Shown here piece after piece: positions 31,111 to 42,660 of a stretch of 64,000 nt of DNA; position 1 is the stretch's first letter, and every line of letters starts with the position of its first letter. The notes under the pieces were generated by a model, which searched no databases, was not told the origin of the DNA, and saw only the letters and a list, made by a program, of their open reading frames with translations. The position numbers and the translations under genes were made by a program. The DNA comes from Wyeomyia smithii (lineage: Eukaryota > Arthropoda > Insecta > Diptera > Culicidae), in assembly GCF_029784165.1 (NCBI RefSeq), contig NC_073696.1, forward strand, positions 109,484,665-109,548,664, read 5' to 3'.

Positions 31111-33597
31111 GGCAACAACTTCTTGATACAGCGGGCATCACGGCTCTCGTCTGATTGGTGAGGTAAGTAGTTTTATTATATTCATTCATAATGGTAAGTT
31201 TTTATTCTTCATTTTAGTCCCATATTTTGGGGCTAGCGCTACGATTCTACTCACATTAAGGTGAATCAGAACATGGTCGTGGTCACCTCGAAATTTAACA
31301 CAAGACAACAGCTTTGAAATCAAGTTTTAATTTTCAATTTAAAGAAAAAGCCAGCATTATATTGATGTTATAATGTATAGCATAACAAATTCTCAACTTA
31401 TAATAAATGTTAGCTTGGTAAAACATTTTTTTTTTTCAATATTTCTTCAAATATTCCATACTCGATCGAGTTACGTGAATATGCATCGAATAATATACAT
31501 GAATAGCTTCTATCTTTCTTCTTGAAAGACGGGTTTCTATTAGAAAAGAAAAACAAAACACTATTGGAGCTACGAATGCGAAAAACCTTCCAACGTGTTG
31601 CCGGAAAAAACTCTTGAAGCTGTCTGTATAAATTGTGCATTCTGATGCATTTATACATTCACTTTATCGTCAGATGGCAGCTGTAGGTATAACTTAGATA
31701 ATACCTTTTCACTAAAAATGTTTGTTGCCTCGGGAACATTTTCACTAGGTACTCTATTTATACAAAGATTCTACGCCTGCTCTAGCTGAATGCTAACATA
31801 TTGTCTTTGAATTCCAAACTAGAATAGTAATAATTGATTATTGTACGGTACTTCAGCAGAAAAGTACTGACTAAAAAACATAATTTCTATTTGAACGGTT
31901 GTTCCAATTTTCCGTATGGATCTTTCCGATTTGTTTCAGTATGGGAACATAGTGTTATCAAATTTTTTATTACACACTTTAGCTAAAACATGATTTTTGC
32001 TCCATAAACTTTGGTGTTCAAGGGAACACAGCGTTTGTGTTACGTTTCGCCGTTTACTGTCGCACGCATCGACTCGCGTAAAAAATTGGCTCATTTCAAT
32101 TTGCTTCGTTCGAGCGAAACGCGACACACAGATTTACTCCGTATGAAACGATTAAACTGCCATTAGAGTGTCAATTTGAGAATTTCACGGTTCAGCCAAC
32201 GCCGATGACATAGATTTATTGCTTGAACTGTGTAGCATACCTTCTGCCGCATATTTTATATGCGGTGCACGTAACGATATATAACGTGGGCTATATTGCA
32301 GCCGCGCTATTCCTGCCGGTTACAGGACCATCAAAGAGAGGGAGATGTGGAGTGCGCATGCAGCATTTGATCGCTTGTAGCCTGAAAGTTCAACTTTTTG
32401 ATAGACGTACGCTATCATCTCTGACAGGAAATTAGATTATCTTATGTAGGCTAGAAAGCGATAGTCCTATAGATGCCGCCTCAACAAATCTACCGCAAAC
32501 TGTGTAAACAACACTGCAGATTAGACATAACCGTGGTTGACGTGCAGCGTTCTACTTATTTCCTGTTTGATTAGTTTGACTAGTAGCAAGCGATGAGGTG
32601 GAAAATGAACATTCTTTGTTACTAATAATAATAATTTATGTCTAATCCCAACTGCAGATCACAAGACGTGATAATAGCTGAAACTACTGAAACCATAGTT
32701 CGAAATGCACGTTCGTAACTCTCGGCGCATTTCAGTCAATTGCGTCGCCAGAATGTCCTGCAATTTGCTTTGTGTAAATAGTTAAAAACAGATGAAACCG
32801 TTTTTTAATCTTCCATGCGGTTTTTGTGTAACTTTCATAATGCAATTTTGCGACAATAATTAAAACCTGGTCAAAAAACAAGAGTATTTTTTCAAAAGAA
32901 TTCACTTGACATAACACATTTGGTTTAAAATTAAGTTATGAAGGGGTATTTTTTACTACCAAATACAATTAAAAACATTTGTGAGGTCTATACGGTGAAA
33001 ACCACAGCGTGAGAAACCTCTTCATATGCCTAGTTGGACTTTAATAAGCTTACACTACAGAATGGGACCTCTTACTGTGCTTTCTCATTTCAATTACCTC
33101 AGGAAAAGTTATCAAATCGTCGGAACAGCATAGGAAGTTCAAAAGAGCAATAACATAAAGAAAAGTCTCGTTTCCTTAATTTACTGAACCGCTCCCGGCA
33201 TTACACCGTTGAGCAGAACTGCGACAGGCAGTCTACCAGGTACGGATTTAAGCGACATCCCCACCAACTAAGTGAATGTGGTTTTCCACAAGAATAATAC
33301 TTTTTATTATTATGGCAACGGATGCCCTTTTTATGAGCGGTAAACTCGACGAAAGCTGACGTTGGAAAACGTGGGATGCATGCCGCTGTATAATGCTGCA
33401 CGCTGCAAAAAAGAAATGAATGATGATTCCCGAAAATTATGCATGCAAAAAATAGCTTTAAACTGTTGCTATTGTGACGAAAGTTTTTTCCTGTTACTCT
33501 TGATTGGATTTACCGTCCTTCGGCATAATGGAAGGACGTTGTTTTTCCTACTGTTATTGCAAAAATTCTATTCCTACTACTAAAAATTAACTGTTAA
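31111..33597. other. Unassigned region with a small Feilai-like fragment
   Basis: No gene is recognised in about 2.5 kb. At about 31221-31252 the phrase GGGGCTAGCGCTACGATTCT resembles the 3' body of the SINE at 51476-51660. The remaining open frames are short and without signatures. Confidence 0.45.
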
Positions 33598-34047
33598 GGT
33601 GAAATTGGTTGGTAAACGGCTGGGCAGAGCGTACCTGCAGTACAACCCGCACTAGTTGGCATAAAATAGACCCCATTGTGGTCCATAGCATCCTGCCCAG
33701 CAACTCCTATCCCTACCTCCCCGTGGTACCAGCCGGGATACGAGTAACCAAGCGAAGATCATGGTAACCAACCCGTGGTGGGACCTTGGTCGTATGCTGA
33801 CAGGGAAGGGGGAGGTGGGCTGACCTCCTCGGAGGAAAGCTCAGCCTTTCTGAACGTCTGTTTCCCAGGTTAGGGGTGGCTCATAACAGCGTCTGACCCG
33901 GAGCGGGCAGCTGAATAAAGAGACGTGTTGTCTCGAACGCTACACCCAAGATGGCAGCCCCATCACGAGACTCGGTAGCGTAGCCCTAGTAAGGCAACCT
34001 ACCTAAACAATTACACTACGAACATTCAAGAAAATATAACTCGGAAC

Positions 34048-34304
34048 ATGCGGTATGGACCTAGGCAACGAAAAACGGACCACGAGTGGAAATTCGGTAC
34101 CTGGAACTGCAAGTCGCTAAATTTTGTGGGCGGAGACAGGGTGCTGCTCGAGCAGCTAGAACCCCGCAAATTCGGCTTCGTGGTTCTGCAGGAGATCTGT
34201 CGCAAAGGTGAGAAAGTGTGGAAAGTCCGTGGAGGCAAGGCCCAGTTCTACCAGAGCGGTGGAGCAACCAACGAGCTGGGAACGGGCTTTTGTGTAATAG
34301 GCAG
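34048..34304 (+). pseudogene. RTE endonuclease, N-terminal part, copy B
   Basis: RYGPRQRKTDHEWKFGTWNC, KSLNFVGGDRVLLEQLE, GFVVLQEICRKGEK (LQE metal-binding motif intact) and ELGTGFCVIG match copy A. The frame is cut at 34305 by the solo LTR. Confidence 0.85.
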
Positions 34305-34992
34305 TGTGCGCACCAACGGCAATGAAGCGAAGAATCATACCCCGAGCCGATGGACTTTGATAACAAACGTCGTGTGAGTGAGTAGGTAGACAAATAGAAG
34401 GTATAGAATGAGAAATGATCGGTGAGGGTTAATAAATGTAAACAATAATAAAGCAGATTAGAATAGGTTGGATAGAAATAAAAAGGTAACCTGGAAAGAG
34501 CTAAAACGTGGTGCATTTCGGAGAATAAGTGGTTTTTTTATATATAATTTATAGTTTATGGTGGTGCAGGGAATTAATTTGGATCTAATAGAAATCCCAT
34601 CGGTTTTTCAAGTGAGTTTTAAATTATTTGTGCGGTGAAAATTATCAACTTCAATAAAATAATCACCGTAGGAATACCGTAGGCACCCACAGCTAACCTG
34701 AAAAAAGGGGTGAAATATATGTACCACTCGGAATAGAAAGTAAGTGAAGTTAAGAGTTGCTGGATAAGTTTAATTAAAAAACGATGTTCAATATTCGTAG
34801 GAGAATTGGAATCCTCAACCGTGCATTTAACCTGTAAGAAAAAGGATTAGTAGGGGGACAAACCGTAAATGTGAGTAACAATGTGAAACCCTGAAAATGA
34901 GATAAAATTATTAATAAAGATAACTTTAGTTTTAAGCTGCTACAAATAAAAAGTACTGCTTTAAAAATTGGTGATTGCGGCTGGTCTGAACA
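34305..34992. mobile_element. Solo LTR (688 bp)
   Basis: Begins TGTGCGCACC and ends CTGAACA, flanked by a 5-bp direct duplication GGCAG (34300-34304 and 34993-34997), which fits an LTR-element insertion reduced by LTR-LTR recombination. It contains TATATATAATTTATAG and several AATAAA words, but no open frame. It lies exactly in the endonuclease reading frame of RTE copy B; the sequence on both sides matches copy A continuously. It is not similar to the LTRs at 6090 and 16548. Confidence 0.8.
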
Positions 34993-35009
34993 GGCAGAAT
35001 GCAGGATCG

Positions 35010-35740
35010 CGTGATCAATTGGTAGGCGATCAACGAGAGGTTGTGTCTGTTGAGGATTAAAGGTCGTTTCTTCAACTACAGCATCATCAACGTGCACTGC
35101 CCGCACGAAGGTAGACCTGACGACGAGAAGGAATCGTTCTACGCGCAGTTGGAGGCAACATACGACGGCTGCTCGTCACGGGACATCAAAATCGTTATCG
35201 GGGATGTGAACGCCCAGGTTGGTAGGGAAGCGATGTATTAGCCGGTGATAGGGCCTCACAGCCTACACACCGACACGAACGACAACGGCCAACGATGCAT
35301 CAACTTCGCAGCTTCCCGAGGCCTAGTGATTAGAAGCACCTTCTTTCCATGCAAAGATATCCACAAAGCCACCTGGAGATCACCTGACCACCGTACAACA
35401 AATCAAATTGTCCACGTTCTCATTGATGGCCGATTTTTCTCAAACATTACAAACATACGCTCCCTCCGGGGTGCGGATATCGACTCAGACCACCACCTAG
35501 TAGCAGTACATGTGCGCTCAAAACTATCCACGGTATTTCACACACGTCAGAACCGTCCTCCCCAGCCAAACATCCGGCAGTTGACCAACCCGCAGGCTGC
35601 AGAGAACTACGCGCGCACTACCTTCCACGGAAGAGCTATGTGCTTCGACTCTCGACGATGGATGGGGGAAGTTTCGCTCGGCCATTGTAGAGGCCGCATC
35701 CGCGGCACTAGGTGTGGTATCGTCGAGCCGACAAAATGAC
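35010..35740 (+). pseudogene. RTE endonuclease, C-terminal part, copy B
   Basis: LLRIKGRFFNYSIINVHCPH, SRDIKIVIGDVNAQVGR (catalytic Asp-Asn), HRTTNQIVHVLIDGRFFSNI and ADIDSDHHLVAVHV (final SDH) complete the endonuclease. A TAG at 35239 interrupts the frame, and the frame shifts near 35660. Confidence 0.85.
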
Positions 35741-36047
35741 TGGTTTGACGGGGAATGCCAGCAAGCGATGGAGAGGAAGAAAAGAGCTTGGAAAAATTGT
35801 CTAAGCATCGCCACAAGAAAGAACGCGGCCAAATACCGACGAGCACGAAATGAGTTGACCACGATTCTGCGGAGGAAGAAGCGCCAGCAGGAGGACAGAG
35901 ATCGTGAAGAGCTGGAGCAACTGTTCCGGGCTAACGATACACGCAAGTTTTTTGAAAAAGTGAACCAATCCCGTAAAGGCTACACACCGGGTCCAGATAT
36001 GTGCAGGGACGTGGAGGGAAACCTGATCACAAGCGAGCGCGAGGTGG

Positions 36048-36956
36048 TTGATAGGTGGCAGCAGTTCTTCGATGAGCACCTCAATAGCGGAGCAACGGAA
36101 GGAGGCCAAGGAAGTTATCCTTGGAGTGCCTACATACGACAGTAGTGTCCCAGTTCCTGATATCCTGGAGATGGAACGGGAAATTGGGTCACTTAAGAAC
36201 AACAGAGCCGCCGGCAAGGACAGGCTCCCGGCAGAGCTCTATAAACACGGAAAAGAGGCTCTAGCAATGGCACTCCACTGGGTAATCTCTAGGATTTGCG
36301 AGGAAGAGAGACTACCGGAGGAATGGATGGAAGGAGTTGTATGCCCCATCTATAAAAAAGGCGATCGGCTACAATGCAGCAACTACCGCGACATTACGCT
36401 GATCAACGCTGCCTACAAAGTCCTCTCCCAGATCCTACTCCGCCGTCTATCTCCTTTAGCGAAAGAATTCGTAGGGCAGTATCAAGCGGGCTTCACACAA
36501 GCACGCGCTACTACGGATCAAATTTTCACTCTCCGGCAGATCCTTCAGAAATGCCGGGAGTACAACGTGCCCACACATCATGTTTTTGTGGACTTCAAGA
36601 CAGCGTATGATACAGTCGATCGAGATCAGCTATGGCAAATAATGCACGACTACGGTTTTCCGGATAAACTTACACGACTTATCAAAGCTACCTTAGACCG
36701 AGTGATGTGTTACGTGTGCGTGTCGGGGACACTCTCAAACCCCTTCGAAACGTGCAGAGGGTTGAGACAAGGAGATGGATTATCCTGCACACTGTTCAAC
36801 ATTGTCCTTGACGGTATAATCCAACGGGCGGGCATCGAAACGAGAGGCACGATTTTCAGCAAAAGTAGTCAACTCATAGGCTTCGCAGACGAACTGGACA
36901 TTATTACAAGAAACTCAGTGACGGCGGAGGCAATGCGTCGAAAACCAAGTATATGA
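36048..36956 (+). pseudogene. RTE reverse transcriptase, copy B
   Basis: 302 open codons with RNNRAAGKDRLPAELY-like motif, LPEEWMEGVVCPIYKKGD, NYRDITLINAAYKVLSQ, FVDFKTAYDTVDR (first Asp) and RGLRQGDGLSC. The active-site box reads FADELDI instead of FADD, so the second catalytic Asp is replaced by Glu. The upstream linker (35714-36145) lies in a different frame, and the frame is lost again after 36956. This copy is inactive. Confidence 0.9.
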
Positions 36957-37181
36957 TAGGAAGTGGCTCGAAAGAAACTAACATTCGCCTCCCACGGGCG
37001 GTGGCCATGGACGGCGACGAACTCGACGACTAGAGGAGTTCGTATACTTGGGATCTCTGGTAACCGCCGACAATAACACAAGTAAGGAGGTCCAACGACG
37101 TATTCAAGCTGGAAATCGAGCCTATATGCCCTTCGCAGGACGCTTCGATCCAAGAGCATACGCCGCTGCACGAAACTGACG

Positions 37182-37571
37182 ATGTACAAAACCCTAATTA
37201 GACCCGTAGTTCTCTATGGACTCGAAACCATGATGCTGCTCACAGAGGACATACGCGCACTGGCCGTATTTGAACGGAAAGTGTTGCGGACAATATTTGG
37301 TGGAGTACAAACCGAAAGCGGAGAGTGGCGTAGGCGTATGAACCACGAGCTACAGACACTACTTAGAGAGATTCCCATTGCACACCTGACGAACGTCGGG
37401 AGGCTACGATGGGCCGAGCATGTCGTGAGGATGCCGAATGACAGCGCGGTAAAATCGGTTCTCTTCAAGGACCCCACCGGCACCCGGAATAGAGGGGCCC
37501 AACGTGCTAGATGGCTTGACCAGGTTGAAGCGGATCTGAAAATATCGAGACGTCTAGGAAATTGGCGATGA
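37182..37571 (+). pseudogene. RTE reverse transcriptase C-terminus, copy B
   Basis: YKTLIRPVVLYGLETM, FERKVLRTIFGGVQTESGEW, RLRWAEHVVRMPND and QRARWLDQVEADLKISRRLG match the C-terminal domain of copy A and of the fragment at 30835. Confidence 0.85.
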
Positions 37572-38436
37572 GTAGCCCAGGACCGAGTAGAATGGAGGAA
37601 AATTCTTGATATGGCACGAGCCACCACGGCTCTAGGCTGCTGAGTAGTAAGTAGTAAGTAGGGTGAAATTGTATTGGAGCCACGAATGGCCGACCAAGCC
37701 ACAAGTCACCACTTCGAATTTTCGAAAGCACAAGACTCGGCAAAAGTTAATGCGTTCCCTGTGGAAACGCTATTTTACGTTTGAAGTATAAACAACATAA
37801 AATAGCGTTTTTACAGATCACGCTAGTGATGGGAAACTTATCGATAATATCGATAAGTGCTTTACATCGATATTATCGTTAATTTTTTGACGTTAACGAT
37901 AATTATCGATATTATAAGGGTGAGCACAAGTCAGTGCGGCTGGTTACTGGGGGAGACCCAAAAGAAGGAGACCTCACCTACCCTTCCCCAATAGTTGCTT
38001 TTGCCGCTGGTTATTTGTTGCTATTCGACAAGATTTAGCATTGTTGGGGGTGGTGTAAAGGTTCGCCCCGGATGTCACTGAGTTTCTTAGAAATAATGGT
38101 AACTAAAAAGGTATTTATAGTTTTTAGTTTCCTATGAACAGATGAATTCGACAACTCAGTACTGGAGAACTTTAAAAAAATATCCAAACTTTTCGCACCA
38201 TCTCATAAAAAGCAATGACACGAAATTGTAATAAAATGCATTTTCTTTGGCTTGCCAACTCTTATGATATGATGGACATGCATGGCGGCAGTCGATTGGT
38301 AATTCTCTGGTAATTGTTTAGTTTTACTTGGAACTGTTTAAGTTTAAAGTATCTGTTACCCAACAAACAATTTTTAGTTCCACTAAAAATCCAAATTAAC
38401 GAAATTGTTGCGCCAAAAAAAGTATCCTGATTTATA

Positions 38437-39556
38437 CAGGGGGTGGAAAAAATAATTGAGATAAAAAAAATTCTCTCGAATTTTAAATGGCCAGAACTTT
38501 ACGAAAAATGAATCAATTTTGATAACCAGTTTCATTCCACTGGCAAACAGTATTATATTAGTATTACTTGGGAACTTGGTGTGACCATCCTACACCGAAA
38601 ATGTTTCGGATTTCAAGAGTGTGTGTCAAAGTGTACATTTTTGCAACGCATAGAACGTTTTAGGCAACTGAATTGTCTATCTAAAATACTTCATTTAAAA
38701 AAATCTGAGATCACCGATAATTTCTAAAATCATTCTTTGTTTTTAAAATTATATTTTTTTCAGAGTAGGATCTTAAACTCATTTTTTTATATTTTTGAAG
38801 TAGGCTGACCAGATTTTCTCGGGATAAAAACGTGACAAACGGGTTCAAAAAACGGTACACATGTTGACATTTATTTTTGAAATTTTTTTCCAACCAAAGC
38901 GTGCAAACAATTGGGACTGCTTCGATGAACTTACCCCATCCTGAAGAGTGCAATTTTCAGCAATGAGTTCCTGAAATTTGTCACATGATGATCGAAATTT
39001 TGACTAACAATAATCATGGTCTCAACTTTCAATCTGACCTTTTTAAATGTTAATCCAGATAAATTTTCAAACGCAAGTTTGCAAAGTTGCTTGGTTTAAT
39101 AAGACCTACACAACCACAATGTTCGATTGAATTCTGCTAGAGTGCTGCAAGCTCAAAGAAAATTAGTACCCAACAGGGAAAAAACCGCCAAAATCAACAC
39201 CCATACTTAATAAATTCATACCTCGATGATTCCTCGGCGAATTTTCAATCTTTGGCTACCAATGAACCTTAAAATAAATTCTGATTTATTGACAACATAT
39301 AAACCTATGTGAAACAGAATGTCAGAAAAAGTTCTACGCGTTGCAAAAATGTACACTTTGGCACACACTCCGGAAATCTGAAACATTTTCAGTGACCCTT
39401 GGTCACGTCCAGTTTTCAAGAAATTTAAGGAAACTAGGACAGTTTTCCAGTAAAATGAAACCTGTTTTGTCTGAATTGATTCATTTTTCGTGAAGTTTTG
39501 GCCATTTAAAAATTGCCAGAATTTCGCCTGCTTCAATTATTTCCCTTATTACGCAA
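38437..39556. mobile_element. Nested foldback element with arms of about 240 bp
   Basis: The left arm from AGGGGGTGGAAAAAATAATT through TTTAAATGGCCAGAACTTTA to AAAGTGTACATTTTTGCAAC (about 38670) is mirrored by the right arm from GTTGCAAAAATGTACACTTT (about 39340) to AATTATTTCCC near 39545. No transposase is recognised between them. The edges are approximate. Confidence 0.8.
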
Positions 39557-39703
39557 CCTTCAAAATGAACTTCGGCTTGAAACTACTCCGTAGAAAGCAC
39601 TTCCGGCGTAAAACTCAAAGACTTTCCAAAACAAACTGTTTAACTCGTCCGGTAGTTTGAATTATCATTCGCAGTATCGTAAGATTTGTCATTCAAGGCC
39701 TTA

Positions 39704-39804
39704 ACACAATGGATACGTTGCGGCTGCGTTTGCGGCAATTTGACAGTTAGCCCATACATTTACTGTCAAATTGACGCCAACGCAACGCAAACGTATCCAT
39801 TCTG
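39704..39804. repeat. Perfect-loop palindrome (about 100 bp)
   Basis: Arms of about 44 bp (ACACAATGGATACG ... AATTTGACAGT and ACTGTCAAATT ... CGTATCCATTCTGT) surround a loop of about 12 bp. It lies between the foldback element and the DD37E element. Confidence 0.75.
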
Positions 39805-39830
39805 TTTGGGCCGTTACTATAACCGCAATA

Positions 39831-40996
39831 ACGTTTGCGGTAAAAAAATGGACAAAAATTGCCGATTTCATGGGTTTCAAAATGGCGTCAAAAACAGACA
39901 TCGTGCGGCACTTTGTGGACGCCGGGTATGCCGGTTCTGGCATCTACAACATTTTGACACTATTGGACAATGATCAGAGCATCGAAAGAAAACCCGGTTC
40001 TGGACGGCCAACGACCCTGAGTGACAAGAAGCTTCAAAGGATGCTGAAGAGGAAGACCGAGGGAAAAGTGACTAAATCGCTGCGTGCACTTGGCCGAGAG
40101 GTTGGTGCATGCTCTAAAACAGTGAAAAAGTATCTGGAGAACATGAACATGCATACAAGAAGCTGCAGTCCCGACCACTGGTCTCGGAGCTGCAGGCAAT
40201 GACGCAGCGACAGCGGTTGAATAAGATGGTCAAGTCGACTTTCCCGGCGAATCGCGACGTGGCAGTGGTGATGGACGACTAGACCTATCTCACCCTGGAT
40301 GGCAACGACTAGCAGGGTTCTTCGTATTTTACCTCCCCCACGAAGGAAGTGAGCACCGAGGTAAAGTTTATTTCACAGACCAAGTTCCCCAAGAAGGTGC
40401 GGCTGTGGCTGACAATCAGCGAGAAAGGGATGTCAAAGTTACTCTTCTTTCGCTCCGGGCTAGCCGTGAACGGGGAAATTTATAGTACGAAGTGCCTGAC
40501 AGACGTTGCGTCGTTCATCAAGAAAAACCATAAGCGCGAAGACACGGTGTTCTGGCCAGATTTGACGTCGGCCAACTACTCGAAGCGATCGTAGGAGGAG
40601 ATGGAGCGGCTGAATTTCGATGTGGTACCGAAGTCGGCGAATCCGCCCAATGTCCCCCACCTGCTTCCCATCGAGAATTTCTGGGCAAACTTGAAGCGCA
40701 AGATCTATTCCAACAATTTTGTCGCGAAAACGGAGGAGGAATTGATAAAAAAAAAAACGAAGAAAGAGCATAAAAACATGGCTACACGCATGTTTTCGTC
40801 CGCCATGGCAAATGTTACGGTTAACTGCCGGAAGGCCGCACGCAAGGACGTAATATTTTTTTGCGAGGAAGCTAACATGATAACCTTGCATGGGAAATTC
40901 ATCCAACTCAATTATCTGTCATAGTTTCTTTTCCATCACCATCTGAAATAGTTTTTTTTTTCATCATCTGAAAAAAAATTTTTTTACCGCAAACGT
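39831..40996 (+). mobile_element. DD37E Tc1/mariner element nested in the hAT
   Basis: Terminal inverted repeats ACGTTTGCGGTAAAAAAAT (left) match the inverted right end ending ACCGCAAACGT at 40996. TA target duplications lie at 39829-39830 and 40997-40998. At 1,166 bp it holds one transposase pseudogene. Confidence 0.9.
39870..40923 (+). pseudogene. DD37E transposase pseudogene
   Basis: Starts at ATG 39870 (or 39882, MASKTDIVRHF). N-terminal helix-turn-helix: GYAGSGIYNILTLL, RKPGSGRPTTLSDKKL and VTKSLRALGREVGACSKTV. One frameshift near 40155 is followed by VAVVMDD (first catalytic Asp), EDTVFWPDLTSANYS (second Asp) and PHLLPIENFWANLKRKIYS (Glu). Exactly 37 residues lie between the second Asp and the Glu, which defines the DD37E class. 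Stops at 40279, 40309 and 40592 break the second frame. The C-terminus to 40923 is complete. Transposases of this class cut the terminal repeats and insert at TA. Confidence 0.9.
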
Positions 40997-41102
40997 TAGC
41001 TGTTAAATTATCGATACTTATCGATAATATCGATAAATCCCCGGAATTATCGATTGTTATCGATGTACGTTTTGGGCGATATTTCCCATCACTAGATCAC
41101 GC

Positions 41103-41370
41103 ATTAACTGTTACCGAGTCGTGTGCCTTTGAAAATTCGCAGTGATGATGGTTCGAAATCGGTCGTTTGTGGCAAAGGTGTTAACATAGGATATAAAGTA
41201 TGATAGGGTGTTTATTTGCATCAGGAACAAATCCGAATGATTTTTTCGCTATTTTTCTTTTAAGGTGCAATGAATGAGTACTCACTAATTTCGTTTCATT
41301 GACGTGGTTCTCGGATAGATACTTTTTTTGCATCCAGATAATAAATGACTCTAAGATATATCATTAGTCT
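41103..41370. other. Unassigned spacer
   Basis: No gene seen. This lies between the right hAT target duplication and the left end of the duplicated block. Confidence 0.4.
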
Positions 41371-42109
41371 AAAAAACATCCTATATTTCGATTCAACCAT
41401 TATTTATGGGCCTACATGTGAAACTACAAGTAGGTCACTATAAATGAAACCCCGAACATCACATGTAGCGGGTAGATTTTCAATGGAAGAACAATAAGAG
41501 AGAGTAATTTACCGTACTGCATCAAATTTCGAACACTTAAGTTATGATGTATTTTCTTGCACTTAAAAATCATCGAAAAATGAACTTTCTAATCGATCTC
41601 AAAGATTTAGCAATTTGCAATTAAGTGCTATTTGAATAGACTCAAACACGTTTTGTACATGAAAACAAGAAGAATTTAGAAATCGGTTTTGATTCAAACT
41701 CCGAATACTTCAACGTAATCGCTAAGAGATAGATAGGCAAACCGCCTGAATACCAAGGGATTGGTATGGTAGCCTTCAAGCGTAACGGACATCTATTTCT
41801 GTACCGTTCATCACAAAACTTGAAAAATTGCTCAAAATTATCCTATATGCTGTCAATAACTGCAGTCAACATTTGGTCGGTTTGCCCGAATCAACATATG
41901 ATAAGGGTAAACTGACCATTTTTCGGGTGCCAGTGCTAGTGATGTTGGTAACGCGTCAAATGTATGGTAGCTGACAGCGGTGCCATTCCCGTGCTGAATA
42001 CTGACTGTCACTTTTTCCAACGCCTGCTGATTGCCCGAAGTAACCCTACAGTGAAGAGCTATACATCACTGGGTGAAGGAGATTCCAAGGAACGAAATGG
42101 TATATGATA

Positions 42110-42275
42110 CACTAAGGTCGCTTTTTACGCGGATTCCGGAATTTACGCGGTTTTTTTTTACGCGGATTCTGGAATTTACGCGTTTTTTTACGCGGATTTC
42201 GGAATTTACGCGGTTTTTTTTACGCGGATCCGGAGTTCACGCGTTTTTTTACACGGATTCGGTATATAACGGTAT
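42110..42275. repeat. TTTACGCGG tandem array, distal copy
   Basis: CACTAAGGTCGCTTTTTACG is followed by four or five degenerate units of TTTACGCGGATTCCGGAA type with alternating poly-T tracts. The first 23 bases match the inverted right terminus of the element ending at 50589 almost exactly. Confidence 0.85.
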
Positions 42276-42447
42276 ATAACAAATTTGTTAGTGTGAAACT
42301 CTGGACATTTTTTCACAGGTTTATCTGTGTAATGCTTTTCAAGAACCAGAGGTCAGTACATTTTCTTTTCAGACTTCTGATAAAAATTTACGTAGACAGA
42401 CTTTTTCACCAAAACACATCAGCAATTGACTTTTGTAGGTAAGTTTA

Positions 42448-42592
42448 TTACATAACTTTTACAACAGAAATCAGTTCCAGTAAACCATGCCCAGTGGGAC
42501 ATTTTCGATACAGTTTCCCACAATTTGCGCCTTTGGTTCCATGAAGTTTCGCTTGCCGGTACTCGTCATCGATTTCTTCCACTTCGTATGGA
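42448..42592 (-). pseudogene. Duplicated terminal exon of the DM4/DM12 gene
   Basis: The sequence is identical to exon 2 at 43812-43956, with the same AG acceptor (42593-42594), open frame and TAA stop. There is no upstream exon 1 copy and no donor of its own; the duplicated block ends inside the intron. It could still serve as an alternative terminal exon for the exon at 44025-44488, giving the same protein with a different 3' UTR, or be unused. It may also be an assembly duplication of two haplotypes. Confidence 0.8.
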
Positions 42593-42660
42593 CTAGAATG
42601 ATAACGGTAACAACGATCATTTTTCACCTAGCATCGCTCACAAACCACGATAATGAAGGA

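Larger units (their letters stand above)
33608..37661 (+). mobile_element. RTE-type non-LTR retrotransposon, copy B, with solo LTR insertion
   Basis: Bounded by a 10-bp target duplication GGTGAAATTG (33598-33607 and 37662-37671) and ending in a GTAGTAAGTAGTAAGTAG tail. The total is 4,054 bp; without the 688-bp solo LTR and its 5-bp duplication it is about 3.36 kb, close to copy A. Endonuclease and RT are recognisable but carry frameshifts. Confidence 0.9.
37824..41094. mobile_element. hAT-type element carrying two nested DNA elements
   Basis: 13-bp perfect terminal inverted repeats TAGTGATGGGAAA are flanked by an 8-bp target duplication GATCACGC (37816-37823 and 41095-41102). That TSD length and terminus type indicate hAT. 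Within 90 bp of each end lie three TATCGATA motifs. After removing the nested elements about 1 kb remains and no hAT transposase is seen, so it is non-autonomous. Confidence 0.9.
41371..42653. repeat. Tandem duplication, distal copy (1.28 kb)
   Basis: Begins AAAAAACATCCTATATTTCG and ends CACAAACCACGATAAT; it is repeated at 42661-44018 with an offset of 1,290 bp, rising to 1,364 bp after a 74-bp segment present only in the other copy. About six substitutions were noted over the block. It contains a second copy of the terminal exon of the DM4/DM12 gene. Confidence 0.95.

Noticed and set aside
37839..37911. TATCGATA motifs as a promoter of a nearby host gene
   Set aside because: The motifs are inside the hAT termini at both ends and no host gene starts nearby.
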